Assembly (NCBI RefSeq): GCF_035918255.1
Contig: NZ_CP142136.1
Coordinates: 248,001-312,000, forward strand
Length of the DNA stretch: 64,000 nt
Direction of reading: 5' to 3'
From: Mesomycoplasma ovipneumoniae
GTDB lineage: Bacteria; Bacillota_I; Bacilli_A; Mycoplasmatales; Metamycoplasmataceae
Position 1 is the stretch's first letter. The number at the start of each line of letters is the position of its first letter. The notes beneath the pieces are model-generated. The model saw nothing but the letters and a program-made list of their open reading frames with translations. It searched no databases and was not told the DNA's origin. Below are positions 50,593-61,151 of the stretch, piece after piece. The position numbers and the translations under genes are program-made.

Positions 50593-51045
50593 GTGAGTAA
50601 AATCGGAAGATTTATATCGACAGTCTTGGCTGTTATTATCGGGAATATTCTCTTATTTGCAATAATAATTGCTACTTTATATTTTTTATTTAAAAAGCAA
50701 ATTGAAAGTTTCGAAATTGATAAAATCAAGGCGTCATTTGAAGAATTTCAAAAAACTTTTTCCAAATTGGACTCTGCGCAAATTAAAAAATTTCAAGAAG
50801 GTTTTGATAAGCTTGCGAATTTAGATCTAGATTCGCTTAAAACACAAGTTGATGCATTAAAAGATATGCCAGAAAAATTACAAAAAGCGCTACAATCTGT
50901 TGAAGAACTTTCAAAAGCATTAAAAAATATAAGAGCTACACAAGGAACTGGTACTACCGCTGCTGTTTCCCAAGCGGTAATGGATCTAGGATCAAGTACA
51001 AGTTTATTTAATTTTTTAAATGTTGCTCCTTTTATTAAAGTTTAA
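50593..51045 (+). CDS. Membrane-anchored coiled-coil protein, unknown
   Basis: 150 aa from GTG 50593 with GGAGG 6 nt upstream. A membrane helix at about 9-33 (ISTVLAVIIGNILLFAIIIATLYFLF) is followed by a long heptad-rich helix (about 36-115: FEEFQKTFSKLDSAQIKKFQ, LKDMPEKLQKALQSVEELSK) and a short Ala/Thr/Ser tail. Not recognised as a named family. Could be a small scaffold or septal-type protein, but there is no direct evidence. Confidence 0.72.
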   Translation: MSKIGRFISTVLAVIIGNILLFAIIIATLYFLFKKQIESFEIDKIKASFEEFQKTFSKLDSAQIKKFQEGFDKLANLDLDSLKTQVDALKDMPEKLQKALQSVEELSKALKNIRATQGTGTTAAVSQAVMDLGSSTSLFNFLNVAPFIKV

Positions 51046-51085
51046 TTTAAAAATTTTTTATTCAATTAAATTTTAAAATCAATAA

Positions 51086-51112
51086 GAAAACTACCGATTG
51101 GTAGTTTTTTAT
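51086..51112 (+). terminator. Intrinsic terminator after the coiled-coil gene
   Basis: AAAACTACC/GGTAGTTTT stem with T6. Confidence 0.8.
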
Positions 51113-51134
51113 TACAAGTTTTTTAATAATTTTT

Positions 51135-51929
51135 CCTGAACTTCCCAGTTTGATCCCAAAAATTCACTTTTTAGTGAATATAAATACGTAAAAATACCCG
51201 TAAATCTGTGTTTTTTGACGTCAAAATCTTAATCTTTATTATTTTAAAATTAACCTTTTGCAAAAAAAAAAAAAAAAATGTTTGGTCTAGAAAAAAAATT
51301 ATGTTATAATAACCCTCACTAAGAATGAATTAATAAATTTTGATATTGAATTAAGGGGGAATTAGTTATGTTTTTGCTATAAAAAAATAAGAAAATGCGA
51401 ATTTTCCATTGTGTTTTTAGTCATGATGGTGTGCCTTAAATTTGACCGTTTAGAAATCTACAAATTTATGGCTTTTGATTATTGTTCTTTCAAAACTTCA
51501 TATATTTTTTTAGGCTCAATGTAAGTAAAAACGAGTTTTCTATTTGCATTGAGTTTAAATAGTAGTTGCATTTTTTTATGATTTTTGCCAGTGTTTTAAA
51601 CTAAAAAAGTAGTTTAAAAATTTCATAATTTTGCTTTTCAAGTTAAAATTTTAGCTTTTTTAGTTTGCCTTATTTGATTAATAAGTAGATTTTTCTTTCA
51701 TGAGTGTTAGGTTTAAAATTCAGTGTTTTGTGTGTTGATAGTTATTTTTCCTGAGTTTGCCAGTTTGATAGCATTCCTGGTGATCCAAATATTTGAAATA
51801 GTTATGATTTTTACTTTGATTTCTTAATAAATCAGTAAAAAAATAGGTAATTAACTTTTGTCAAAAAAGTTAAAAAGTGCCCAAAACTGGACACTTTTTA
51901 AGATTATTTCATCAAACTGGGAAACTCGG
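51135..51929 (+). mobile_element. Intergenic repeat element, copy G (longest copy, both ends present)
   Basis: 795 bp between the coiled-coil gene and the converging fusA. Left end CCTGAACTTCCCAGTTTGAT; right end ATCAAACTGGGAAACTCGG. Also an internal, directly oriented end repeat at about 51750, CCTGAGTTTGCCAGTTTGAT. A17 tract (51262-51278), TTGGTC, TGTTATAAT (-10 51305-51310), AAGGGGGA with ATG 51368, boxA-like 51483-51498, terminator hairpin 51640-51662. It retains the segment around 51772-51870 that is missing from B, C and E. No flanking direct repeat found. Its right end lies 9 nt from the fusA stop. Confidence 0.78.
51317..51662 (+). ncRNA. Predicted structured transcript of element G
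   Basis: Bounded by the -10 at 51305-51310 and AAGTTAAAATTTTAGCTT with T-run. It runs toward fusA, so any read-through would be antisense to the fusA 3' end. Confidence 0.35.
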
Positions 51930-51938
51930 AAATAACTT

Positions 51939-54023
51939 TTAGTCGTCAGATTTGATTGCCCGTTGTTTAACAATTACATCAGAAATATTTTTTGGAACAA
52001 CTTCATAATGATCAAATTGCATTTGGTAAGTTCCTCGTCCTGATGTCATTGAACGTAATTGGGTTGAATATCCAAACATTTCTGCTAAAGGAACATGTCC
52101 ACGAATAACATTTGCTCCATCAGATCTAGTTTCTTGTTCACGAACAAGTCCACGACGACGTGATAAATCACCCATAACGTCTCCGGCATATTCAGCAGGG
52201 GCAAAAACAGAAACATCCATAATTGGCTCAAGTAAAACAGTTCCAACGGCATCACGAGCACGTGAAAGGGCTTTTGAAGCTGCAATTTTAAAGGCCATTT
52301 CTGAAGAGTCGACCTCGTGGAAAGAACCGTCAAATAAGGTTGCTCTTACATTAATTAAAGGATATCCGGCCAAAATTCCGACTTGCATTTTTTCTTCAAG
52401 ACCTTTTTGAATTGATTTTATATACTCTTTTGGAATTTTTCCACCGACAATTTTGTCAATAAAATCAAAGCCTTCTTCTGGATTAGGTTCAAATTTAATT
52501 CAAACATGACCATATTGTCCACGTCCACCGGATTGTTTGATGTATTTTCCTTCGACTTCAGCGGATTTTGTAATTGTTTCACGGTAAGAAACTTGTGGTT
52601 TTCCAACACGCGCTTGTACGTTAAATTCACGTTTTAGTCGATCAACAATAATATCAAGGTGCAATTCTCCCATTCCGGCAATAATTGTCTGTCCAGTTTC
52701 GGTGTCGGTTCAAGTTTTAAAAGTTGGATCTTCGTTTGCGAGTTTTTGGAGGGCATTAGCTAGTTTTTCAACTTCAGCTTTTGAAAAAGGTTCAAGTGAC
52801 TGGGAAATAACAGGTTCAGGAAAACTCATTTTTTCAAGTACAAAACTTTTGGACTTTTCAGAAATTAGTGTATCACCTGTTGTTGTGTCTTTGAGTCCAA
52901 CAAAAGCACCAATATCACCAGTACGAACTTCGTTAATTTCTTCACGAGAATTAGCATGCATTGCTAAAATACGGCCAACACGTTCTTTTTTTCCTTTAGT
53001 TGAGTTAATTATGTAAGTTCCTTTTGTCAGGCTTCCCGAATAAACACGGAAGAAAGTTAGTGATCCAACAAAAGGGTCGTTCATAATTTTGAAAGCTAAG
53101 GCAGAAAATTCCTCATTATCATCAGCTTGAATTGTAATTTCTTGATCATCACGAAAAGCTTTAACTGGCGGAACATCAAGTGGTGAAGGTAAATAATCAA
53201 TGACAGCATCGATCATTTTCTTTACACCTTTGTTTTTAAAAGATGAACCACAAACAACCGGGAAAAAATCACCACTAATTGTTGCTTTACGAATTGCTGC
53301 TTTTAGTTGTTCAACTGAAATTTCTTTTTCTTCAAGAAGATCATTAAATAAATTTTCATCATAGTCAGCAACAGCTTCAGCAAGAGCAAGTCGCATTATT
53401 GCTGCTTTGTCTTGTAATTCACTAGGAATTGGAATTTCGTATTCAACTTCTTCTTTTTGACCATCGTAGTTATAAGCTTTCATTTCAACAAGGTCAATAA
53501 TTCCGCTAAAATCAGACTCAGCACCAATATTAAGTTGAATTGCCACGGCATTACCGTTTAATTTAGTGCGCACAGATTCAATTGAAGCCTCAAAATTAGC
53601 TCCAGCTTTATCCATTTTATTAACATAAACAACGCGGGGAACACCATAATTTGTTGCTTGTCTTCAAACAGTTTCAGTTTGGGGCTCAACACCTGATTGG
53701 GCATCAAGAACAGCAACTGCTCCATCAAGAACCCGAAGTGAACGTTCAACCTCAACGGTAAAATCAACGTGTCCTGGGGTGTCAATTATGTTAATTCTTT
53801 TACCTTTTCAAAAAGCGGTTGTTGCCGCAGAAGTTATTGTAATTCCGCGCTCTTTTTCTTGTTCCATTCAGTCCATTTGGCTAACTCCATCATGAGTTTC
53901 ACCAATTTTGTGAATTTTACCAGTGTGGAATAAAATTCTTTCGGTTGTTGTTGTTTTTCCGGCATCAATATGGGCCATAATTCCGATATTACGGTAATCT
54001 TTTAGTTCAAATTTTCGTGACAT
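51939..54023 (-). CDS. fusA: Elongation factor G
   Basis: 694 aa. GTPase that drives translocation. G1 [15 protein letters not shown]3 [16 protein letters not shown]4 NKMDKAG, domain [22 protein letters not shown], domains III-V including [17 protein letters not shown]-type and [24 protein letters not shown] sequences. Many UGA-Trp codons. Last gene of the rpsL-rpsG-fusA unit; tuf is not adjacent. Confidence 0.97.
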
Positions 54024-54035
54024 ATTTCTAAATTC

Positions 54036-54506
<471 letters not shown>

Positions 54507-54554
54507 GTGTGTCTCCTTTTAAAAAATATCGTATTTTATAGCTTTTTTAGATTT

Positions 54555-54974
54555 TTACTTTGAAGTCTTAGGTTTTTTTGCTCCGTATTTGGAACGACCT
54601 TGGGCTCTTTTTGCAACACCAGTTGTATCTTGAGTTCCACGTACAATGTGATAACGAATACCAGGTAAGTCTTTAACTTTTCCACCACGAATTAAAACAA
54701 TTGAGTGTTCTTGTAAATTGTGGCCTTCACCGGGAATATAGGCATTAACTTCAATTCCATTTGAAAGTTTTACCCTTGCAAATTTACGTAATGCTGAGTT
54801 AGGTTTTTTAGGAGTCATAGTTGCAACTCTTGTGCAAACTCCACGTTTAAAGGGCGAGCTAATTTTTAGTTCTTTTTTGTGCAATGAATTATATAACATA
54901 TTCAATGCAGGAACTTTTGACTTTCAAGTTTTCTTAACTCGGCAACCTTTTGCTAATTGAGAAATTGTTGGCAT
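54555..54974 (-). CDS. rpsL: 30S ribosomal protein S12
   Basis: 139 aa. Decoding-site protein: [39 protein letters not shown] and [29 protein letters not shown]-Trp near residue 17. TGTTATAAC about 40 nt upstream of the ATG (minus strand) is the probable promoter of the str-type operon. Confidence 0.97.
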
Positions 54975-55101
54975 TTTTTCCTTTAAATGAATGTTTTTTT
55001 TAGGGTTATAACAACGGTATCAGTGTTATAAAAAAAATTGTTAAAATAAAATTTAAGTTAAATTATAGATACATTTTAACATTTTTTAAAAATATTACAA
55101 A

Positions 55102-55482
55102 CTAATTTTCAATTTTTATATTCCCTAATTGTTTTGCAATCTCATCAATGTTTGCATCTTGAGATAAAAGCTCATTTTTCTTTTCTTCATAAAAATTAAT
55201 TTTTTCTGTTGACTTTTTATAAACATTTTCAAAAACAAAAAAAGAAGAAAGTGAGCTAACAAAACTAATAATCGCATTAATAAAAGCAATTGCAACAAAT
55301 AACTTAACCGCGGTTGGATTAGGATTTTTAGTAATTGCGTACGCAGATAAAATACCATTAAAAGCTGACATTAAAATTAAGGCAATGCTGCAAAACAAAA
55401 AAATACCCTTAGAAACACGTGCTTTTGCCGTTAATTTTATAACATCAAGTTCAATTTTTGAAAGTAATTTTTCTTTATTCAT
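55102..55482 (-). CDS. Two-TM protein with C-terminal coiled coil (DUF4231-like), gene 3 of 3
   Basis: 126 aa from ATG 55482, chosen because AAAAGGAAC lies 8 nt upstream; longer frames lack a site. Two membrane helices (GIFLFCSIALILMSAFNGIL and AVKLFVAIAFINAIISFVSS), then a soluble helix ENVYKKSTEKINFYEEKKNELL. The layout matches small DUF4231/SLATT-type 2-TM proteins, but that is pattern only. It overlaps the preceding gene by 8 nt. Confidence 0.7.
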   Translation of the reverse strand: MNKEKLLSKIELDVIKLTAKARVSKGIFLFCSIALILMSAFNGILSAYAITKNPNPTAVKLFVAIAFINAIISFVSSLSSFFVFENVYKKSTEKINFYEEKKNELLSQDANIDEIAKQLGNIKIEN

Positions 55483-56011
55483 TAGTTTGTTCCTTTTTAT
55501 TAATGTTAGTTTTTTGCTCTTTTTGTTTATTTTCAAGGGCTTTAAGAATTCCTAAAAATTTGCAAATTGAATTAAAAAGTTCAATTTGTGCATTTTCAGA
55601 TTTTGCATATTTTCCTGTTTTGGTTTCAAATAAAATTATTTCAATTTTTAAAAAGTCATTAATTTCTTGGTTACGAATTCAACGTGGTTTTACTAGAAAA
55701 AGTGCAAAAAGACCGTTAATAATTGAAATTGACAGGTTAATTCATAAGACAAAAATTGGTCATTGGTCAACTTTTGCACCATTTTCGTCAGTTGAAATAA
55801 AAAAATTTGCAAAAGGTTCAAATTCATTTAATTTTGGCGAAGCTAATTTAAAAATACCCATTAAGGTCGAAAAAAATCCAAAAAAAATACTAAAAATGGA
55901 AACTGTTCAAAATAAAAATTGAAAAAACCTTGCTTTTACAAGCGTTTTTCTGTATAAAAATTTGGCAAATTCATAAGAATCTGAATCAAGTCGAACATTT
56001 TTTATAACCAT
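55475..56011 (-). CDS. Two-TM membrane protein, gene 2 of 3
   Basis: 178 aa with several UGA-Trp codons. Hydrophobic segments at about 30-58 (FFQFLFWTVSIFSIFFGFFSTLMG) and 85-110 (WPIFVLWINLSISIINGLFALFL), joined by a loop rich in Asn/Asp/Glu, then a C-terminal helix with EIILFETKTGKYAKSENAQIEL. It overlaps gene 1 by 10 nt and gene 3 by 8 nt. Paralogue-like to both. Function unknown. Confidence 0.7.
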
Positions 56012-56502
56012 TTTTTACCTCCAAAAACTATTTTTTTAAGAATTTTTATTTTTGAAACATCTTTTTTTTGAAAATAAAAATCAGAGATCGATTGATAGTC
56101 CTGTTCAAATTTTTCAAGAGTATAATTAGGATCATTTTGAATTTGAAAATACAAATAACTTAGTTCTCTTTGCGCTTTTTTATATTCCTTATACTTCATA
56201 ACTTCACGAAAAACAGCAAGAAATAAATTAATAAAAAAAGTAAGACAAATAAAACTAGCCAAAACAATAGTTAGTCCAAGGTCATTAATAACTGATTTAT
56301 TTTTAGATTCAATTAACTGATAACGATTAATTTCAGTTATAATTACCCAAATTGCCAAGGAAATTACTATAATATTTGCGAAAAAAGTTATTCATTTAAC
56401 AGCATTAGCACCATAATAAGCAATTTTTTGGTTTCTTTTTAGTCCAGCTTGTTTTATTTGAATAAATTTTATAAGTTGTTCAACTGCTTCATTTTTATTC
56501 AT
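56002..56502 (-). CDS. Two-TM membrane protein, gene 1 of 3
   Basis: 166 aa from ATG 56502. The N-terminal amphipathic part MNKNEAVEQLIKFIQIKQ resembles the start of gene 3. Two hydrophobic segments (TFFANIIVISLAIWVII and LGLTIVLASFICLTFFINLFLAVF), then a helix with KEYKKAQRELSYLYFQI and a Lys-rich end. First of three overlapping genes that form one transcript upstream of rpsL. Confidence 0.7.
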
Positions 56503-56612
56503 TTTATTCTCACTAAGTTAATGTTTTTATTAATTACAAAATATAAAAATTATATCACTTAATCCATTTATATTTTGAAAAAGGTGCCAAAAAGTTAAAA
56601 AATGACTGGAAA

Positions 56613-56650
56613 TTAAACAAAGTTAGCATAAAAACGCTAACTTTGTTTAA
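56613..56650 (-). terminator. Strong intrinsic terminator after the FtsX-like gene
   Basis: A perfect 15-bp stem TTAAACAAAGTTAGC/GCTAACTTTGTTTAA with an 8-nt loop. Confidence 0.85.
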
Positions 56651-56738
56651 TATGTCCGATGTTAATTATTGAGACAAAATCACAAATTTTATTTAGCTAC
56701 TAGCTAGTTAAATAAAAAGCTGAAATTTTTCAAGTAAA

Positions 56739-58406
56739 TTAATTTACTAATTTATTTTCAATTGGTTTATATTTTTTTTCTTTTCTTATTTTTAAAAAAT
56801 GAGTAGCGACTTTAAAAATAATAGTAGAAAATACAATATATAATAATGAGATTCAAATAAGATCTAAACTAATGCGACCAACTATGTAATTTGCTGATCT
56901 ACCGGCAAGAAAATCGCTAAAAAATGGCAATTTAATTGAAATAAAAAACAATGAAAAGCTAACAATAAGAATAAATAATGATATAAAAATTCAATATAAA
57001 TTTTCTTTTTTAAGGAATATTTTTTTGCTTGTATCAACATGAGAACTTTGAATAGTTCCATTGTTTATTTTGAAATTTCTTAAAGCAAAAACAAAAACAA
57101 TAACAGTAGTTAAAAGTAAGATTACAATTACTGTAATTGATGCAATTATTAGTCAAATATCAGCAACGCCTCTATTAATTGGATAACCAATTCTTGGTGC
57201 TAATTCAAATCCTTTTTCTTTGAGATTTGACAATAAATTTTGCTCGCTTTGATCATAAAAAACACTTAGTCTTAAAGGTTTGTTTTCATTTATTGAATCA
57301 GCAAAAAGTTGGACTACATTTTGGTTAAATTCTATTTTATTTGCTTGATCAGATTCAAAGATTCCACTAATTTTAAAAGTAAAACGATGATCTTTGAAAA
57401 ATAAAAAATTAATATCTTTTATTTTAAAAGTTATTTCATCACCTACATTTAAATTTAAATTGGAATTTTTACTTAAATGATTAATTAGACCTTGACTAAC
57501 AAGAATTTCGTTTTTATTTTCAGTAAAACGACCTGTTTTAAGCTTTTTATCTTTTTTATCAAGATTAAAATTTTCATTAAAATATAAATCAGAAAATAAA
57601 TCAGAAAATGTAGAAAAAACTTTAGAACCAACAGCATTTTCTGTATTTGAAGTTTTTACATTATAATATACTAAATTTTTAAATAAAGATTTAAAAAACC
57701 CATTTTGACCTTGGATTTGATTGAGAAATATTTTTGACTTATCAAAAATATTTTCAGCTAAATTTTTATAGCCTTTATCGGATATTAAAATAAAATCATC
57801 TCGATAACTATTAGCAAATCCTACTGTTCCTACAATTTTAAATTTTTTAGTATAAATTAATACATTTTCATTAGTTGAAGGATATTTTATTCAATATTTA
57901 TAATCAATATAATCGCCAATTTTAACTTCTTTTAAATTAGCATAATCTTGTGAAACTATTATTTCATCATTATTTTCTAAAAATTTACCTTGAAAATTAG
58001 TATAGTTTTTCATATCATTTTTAAAAAAATCATTGATTTCAACTGGCAAAATTTTAGTTGATAAGTCAGAACTAAATGAGTCTTTATTACTAAAATCGCC
58101 AAATTCTAATTCTGATTCACCATTTGAAATATATTTAACAGATTTTAAGTTTTTTATTTCTGAAATTTCGTTATTTCCAAACTCTTCGCCATTTTTTTTG
58201 ACAATAGTTATTCGTTGATTTTGCGAATTATAAATGGGTAAATCAAAATTTTTATCAGCTTCTCATAAAAATAAAAAAAGTAAAATTGAAAAAATTGAAA
58301 AAATTATAAAGAAAAATAATAAAAATCAATTCTTTCGAAGATTAGTTTTTAAATATTTTGAAAAAATTAATGGACTTGTGAATTTTTTTTCTTTTGTTTC
58401 TTTCAT
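56739..58406 (-). CDS. FtsX/MacB-like ABC transporter permease
   Basis: 555 aa with many UGA-Trp codons. One membrane helix near the N-terminus (WFLLFFFIIFSIFSILLFLFL, about 27-48), a large extracytoplasmic domain to about residue 405, then three C-terminal helices (ITVIVILLLTTVIVFVFAL, WIFISLFILIVSFSLFFIS, WISLLYIVFSTIIF). This 1+3 layout is that of FtsX/MacB-type permeases. VLVSQGLINHL and VSQDYANLKEVKIGDYI are typical of the extracytoplasmic part. No ATPase gene is adjacent. It lies 25 nt after the cysteine peptidase gene. Confidence 0.72.
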
Positions 58407-58431
58407 TTAAAAACACCTTAATTTAGCTGCA

Positions 58432-59784
58432 TTAATAAAAGTCGTAATTTCTAATTAGATTACCATTTTTATCAATTGCTTGTCCTTCTTCAAAAATTTC
58501 TGGATATGAATAAATCTCACCATTTGCACTTAATAATTTTTGTTTAGGTGGATGGTTTTTTATATAATCATCATCTATTTTAAATCCTCATCAATAACCC
58601 ATTGATCAAAAACTTCAAATATCTCATTTAGAAATAAGTAAATTAGAATAACCTGACCATCCAAAATTTACAAGATATTTTTCTGTATCTGGATCATACC
58701 CATATAAAACAATGTTGTGGCCACCACCAATATTAGCAAAAGATACCATAACTGGCATTCTATTTTTAAGTAAAAAAGTTTCAGGGTTGCTCGAATGCAT
58801 TCAATTGGCAGAATAATCAGTTGTTATGTGGTTTTTTATTTCTTTTCCTTTTAGAAATTTTTCTAATGTGCTAGTGAAATAAGAAGCATATTTAACATCT
58901 TGGTATCACCCATTGAGTTCAAACAATTGATATGGAAGTGAATTATATGTAGTAGTTTTATCTTTAGATTTTTTATATTTATAATATTTATGTTCTGCAA
59001 CACCATCACTTAAGTTATGAGAATAATTATTTTTTATATCAAAATATCTATCAATTTCTGCATCAGTAAATATTCCAGATGCAATGAATGTTTCGGCATA
59101 TTCTAACATTAAAGACATAGCAATATATTCACAAAGCCCGCCTTTCCCAGGACCCCTTTGATGTTCAATATAGCCAAGTTTTGAATATGAATCTTTTGCC
59201 TTAAATCATCAGGAATTGTCAAGACCGATATTAAAAGAATAAAGATTTTTAACCTGTACAGCATTATCTGCTATATCGCCAGGATCTGCAGATCCACGTT
59301 TTGCACGAAATTTATAATTAAAATATTCTTCTTTTTTAGCCTTGTTTTTTTCTGTATTTAGTCTAGTTACACTTAAATATATATGTTTTTGATTCTTAAT
59401 AAGTTCAACTATTTTTTCATCTAATTTCTGTTTAGAAACTAACCCAAAATAGTCGCCATCAACTTGATAATGTAATGAAAATCCGGGTATATAAACGACA
59501 TTATTTTTATCAAATAATTCCTTATCAAAACTAGCATTTGCAATTTCATTAGTTTCATAATTTTCAAGAGTTATTATTAGATAATGATTAGTAAATTGTA
59601 AAAATAACAATGGTTGATCGAAAATGTTTTTTAGAACTCTATGATATAAAAAATCCTGAGTTGTATTAGTTTTTTTAAATAATTCTGCTTTTGATGCTTT
59701 AATAAAAAAATCTAATTGTTGTTGATTTAAAATAGTTTTATTTTGATCTGCTTTTATGACAATGTTTTCAAATAAGCCTATCAT
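58432..59784 (-). CDS. Predicted papain-fold (C39/C10-like) cysteine peptidase
   Basis: 450 aa, no signal peptide seen. Candidate catalytic residues: Cys in RGPGKGGLCEYIAMSL, His in SFANIGGGHNIVLYGYD, and Asn/Trp in YLVNFGWSGYSN. The sequence around the Cys and His follows the pattern of mycoplasma putative cysteine peptidases and of C39-like enzymes. The N-terminal ~180 residues are a separate alpha/beta region. It shares a transcript with an FtsX-like permease, which suggests maturation or export of a peptide, but no substrate gene is evident. Several UGA-Trp codons. Confidence 0.75.
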
Positions 59785-59888
59785 TTTTAATTTTCCTATT
59801 TTGTAGTATTAATTTTTAAAAGAACAATTAACAATTTAAAACAGATAGTGTATAAAAATATTTTTTTGGGAGTGCTCACAATTTGTGA

Positions 59889-59911
59889 GTCAATTTTTTT
59901 TTCGTTATTTT
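59889..59911. promoter_or_regulatory. Palindrome upstream of the peptidase gene
   Basis: CTCACAATTTGTGAG has 7-bp arms around one base. It lies about 90-125 nt upstream of the peptidase start and just beyond a possible minus-strand -10 (TATACACTAT). It could be an operator or the tip of a small hairpin. No T-run follows on the minus strand. Confidence 0.35.
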
Positions 59912-59956
59912 ACAAAATAAATTATACATCAAGTTTTTTATAAATACAAAAAAAAC

Positions 59957-60145
59957 TTGGTTTTTAAAATTTTTGTGGTATAATACTAAGACAAATAAGA
60001 ATTAATAATTTTGCTCTTTCAAAACTTAATATTTGCTTGCATTCGAAAGTATTTTTTTGTTTTTGTCTTTAAATTTGCTTGACTTTTTAATAATTTTTTT
60101 GATTAAAAATATTAAAAAAAGTGCTATAATTTTAAAGCAATAAGC
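59957..60145 (+). promoter_or_regulatory. rRNA-like promoter and boxA leader upstream of tRNA-Thr
   Basis: TTGGTT, 16 nt, then TGGTATAAT (-10 59979-59984). The leader carries TGCTCTTTCAAAACTT (60013-60028), close to the Firmicute boxA antitermination signal TGCTCTTTGAAAACT. A second promoter TGCTATAAT (60121-60129) sits directly before the tRNA. No rRNA gene follows. The rest of the 59785-60145 gap is AT-rich and holds no gene. Confidence 0.5.
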
Positions 60146-60221
60146 GCCATCATAGCTCAGTCGGTAGAGCACATCCATGGTAAGGATGGGGTCGCAGGTT
60201 CGATTCCTGTTGTTGGCACCA
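60146..60221 (+). tRNA. tRNA-Thr (GGU)
   Basis: 76 nt. Acceptor GCCATCA/TGTTGGC with one T-T mismatch, D-arm AGCTCAGTCGGTAGAGC, anticodon loop ATGGTAA (GGT), T-arm CAGGTTCGATTCCTG, encoded CCA. Confidence 0.93.
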
Positions 60222-60237
60222 TATCTTTTTGACCAAT

Positions 60238-60263
60238 GATGCTAAAATAAAAGCATCTTTTTT
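60238..60263 (+). terminator. Intrinsic terminator after tRNA-Thr
   Basis: GATGCT/AGCATC stem with T6. Confidence 0.8.
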
Positions 60264-60307
60264 AATTTTTTTTCAAATAAAATATTTGAAAAATTTAAAG
60301 GAATTGA

Positions 60308-61105
60308 ATGAAATCTGCTACTGTCTTATTTGTTGGTGATATTTTTGGCGCGCCTGGTATAGAAATGTTTAAAAATCAACTTAATATTTTGAGAAAAAAC
60401 TATAATTTTGACTTAATAATAGTTCAGGCTGAAAATATTACTGGCAGAAAAGGACTAAATAAAAGGGATTATTTATATTTAAAAGAGCTTGGTGTTGATA
60501 TTTTTACTATTGGCAATCATGTTTGATCTAATCCTGAAATTGCTCTAATTATTGATAATCCAGATATTGTTAGACCACTGAACATTGACAAAGAATATAG
60601 TGGCAAAGGTACTACTAAAATTTTAAAAAATGGTAAAACATTCAGAATAACTTCACTTTTAGGTGTAGCATTTAATAAGTTAGTCAAACCTTGAAATCAC
60701 CAATTTGCTGATAATTTTTTTGATGCAATTGACAAAGTTATTGCCGAAGACGATGCTGATTTTCATATAGTTGATTTTCATGCTGAGACAACAAGTGAAA
60801 AAAATGTACTTGGAATTTATCTCAATGGTAAAATTAATGCGCTTTTAGGAACTCACACCCACGTTCAGACTTCTGATGCTAGAGAATTATCGCTTGGGAC
60901 ACTTTTTATAACTGATGTTGGAATGACAGGTCCTGCAAATGATGCAATTGGTGTAAAATTCCTTGATGTTTATAATAGAATTCGCTATAATAAAAGTACA
61001 AAATTTCAAACTTCTGACAATGATTGCCAATTTAATGCTGTTATTTTAGAAATAAGTGATAATTTAAAAAACCAAAAAATTATACCAATCAATATTTATA
61101 AATAA
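60308..61105 (+). CDS. YmdB-family metallophosphoesterase
   Basis: 265 aa. Two-metal phosphoesterase: VGDIFGAPGIEMF (Asp), QAENITGRKGL, IGNHVWSNPEI (Asn-His), IVDFHAETTSEK and LGTHTHVQTSDAREL (His cluster). In Bacillus and mycoplasmas the family hydrolyses 2',3'-cyclic nucleotides and affects RNA turnover. A UGA-Trp at 60524. It stands alone after the tRNA-Thr terminator. Confidence 0.92.
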
Positions 61106-61151
61106 ATTTTTTGATGTATAATTTTTTGGTTTTTTAAAAATTTTATTTGAA

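Noticed and set aside
59889-59911. CIRCE heat-shock operator (GAGTGCT and nearby palindrome)
   Set aside because: CIRCE is TTAGCACTC-N9-GAGTGCTAA. Only one partial arm is present and the palindrome here is CTCACAATTTGTGAG.
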